A stretch of 6,188 nt of DNA from Bacteroidales bacterium UBA3543. Lineage in GTDB: Bacteria > Bacteroidota > Bacteroidia > Bacteroidales > UBA932. Below the pieces are notes generated by a model. That model made no database searches, was not told where the DNA came from, and saw nothing but the letters and a program-made list of their open reading frames with translations. The DNA is taken from contig DFOK01000079.1 of assembly GCA_002376715.1 (NCBI GenBank), positions 1-6,188 on the forward strand, read 5' to 3'. Numbering within the stretch: the first letter of the stretch is position 1; each line of letters opens with the position of its first letter. The position numbers and the translations under genes were made by a program. This document shows positions 5,915 through 6,188 of the stretch, piece by piece.

Positions 5915-5922
5915 TATATTTG
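5915..5922 (+). promoter_or_regulatory. Promoter -7 element of the AddB-like gene
   Basis: TATATTTG on the plus strand matches TAnnTTTG exactly. The ATG is 58 bases downstream, so the leader would be about 50 bases and AT-rich. No good -33 element is seen at 19-21 bases. Confidence 0.5.
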
Positions 5923-5980
5923 TAGATTATACGAAATATTTCTCACCGTACGATATATAATATTGTAAAACAAGAAAATT

Positions 5981-6188
5981 ATGGAAAATAAATTCCTTTA
6001 TTGCGTTGCACGCCATTTTTATCAAGAACATGAAAGTGAGATCAATAAGCTCTGTTTTGTATTCCCAAACAGGCGCTCATCTATCTTTTTCAGGAAGTAT
6101 CTGACCCAATGCATGGAGGGTGAGGCTCTTTTTGCGCCGAAGATGATTACAATTAATGACTTATTCCTGGAACTTTCAGGTGGACAAT
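5981..6188 (+). CDS. PD-(D/E)XK nuclease / AddB-like helicase-nuclease subunit, N-terminal part only
   Basis: The gene is cut by the window edge; 69 codons are visible. Seen: M-ENKFLYCVARHFYQ at the front, then LCFVFPNRRSSIFFRKYL (24-41) and FAPKMITINDLFLELSGGQ (51-69). From memory this matches the start of the Bacteroidota proteins annotated as PD-(D/E)XK nuclease family, AddB-like, whose N-terminus reads VFPNRR-FF-KYL followed by a P-TI-DLF segment. These are large (often about 900-1000 residues) and are thought to act with an AddA-like helicase in processing double-strand DNA ends; the nuclease domain is at the C-terminus and is not visible here. ATG5981 is preceded by an A-rich stretch and no clear Shine-Dalgarno site. 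It is divergent from aroB, with 122 bases between the starts. Confidence 0.72.
   Translation, partial: MENKFLYCVARHFYQEHESEINKLCFVFPNRRSSIFFRKYLTQCMEGEALFAPKMITINDLFLELSGGQ

Larger units (their letters stand above)
5882..5922. repeat. Perfect 9-base inverted repeat spanning the divergent promoters
   Basis: CAAATATAC (5882-5890) and GTATATTTG (5914-5922) are exact reverse complements, 23 bases apart. Each arm contains one of the two opposing -7 elements. The symmetry may just follow from two similar promoters facing away from each other, or serve a shared regulator. Confidence 0.5.

Overview
The window looks like a chromosomal piece of a Bacteroidales (Bacteroidota) bacterium. The evidence is a fimbrillin-type lipoprotein locus with an Mfa2/FimB-like anchor, Bacteroidota -7 promoter elements (TAnnTTTG) in front of three genes, few Shine-Dalgarno sites, and the start of a PD-(D/E)XK/AddB-like gene typical of the phylum. 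Genus cannot be set from the sequence; none of the calls comes from a database search.

Left part (1-3011, plus strand): three fimbrial genes in a row. The first is a fimbrillin-like protein whose fold begins near base 190; its first ~140 bases are an extreme C-rich, G-poor tract coding a proline-rich segment where a lipoprotein signal peptide and first strand would be expected. The second is an intact fimbrillin lipoprotein (probable shaft subunit) behind a G-free leader with a 10-base repeat. The third is an Mfa2/FimB-like lipoprotein, the probable anchor. They share a strand with gaps of 79 and 53 bases and are probably one operon. Together they would build a short fimbria on the outer membrane: subunits are exported as lipoproteins, trimmed by a protease after a T(K/R)A site, polymerised by strand exchange and held by the anchor.

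Middle (3031-3569, plus strand): a small secreted, beta-rich protein of unknown function, probably an outer-membrane barrel. It has its own -7 element so close to the ATG that the transcript may be leaderless. Its stop codon overlaps, tail to tail, the stop of the next gene.

Right part (3566-5858, minus strand): a two-gene shikimate operon, aroB followed after 10 bases by a fused aroE-aroK gene. It supplies 3-dehydroquinate synthase, shikimate dehydrogenase and shikimate kinase, that is steps 2, 4 and 5 of chorismate synthesis; step 3 (dehydroquinate dehydratase) is not in the window.

Far right (5859-6188): a divergent promoter region with two mirror-image -7 elements forming a 9-base inverted repeat, then the first 69 codons of an AddB-like/PD-(D/E)XK nuclease gene that runs off the edge. 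No tRNA, rRNA, CRISPR, insertion sequence or convincing terminator was seen, and no stretch over 300 bases lacks a gene. The best candidates for something unusual are the C-rich 5' segment of the first fimbrillin (real or an assembly artefact) and the AroE-AroK fusion.
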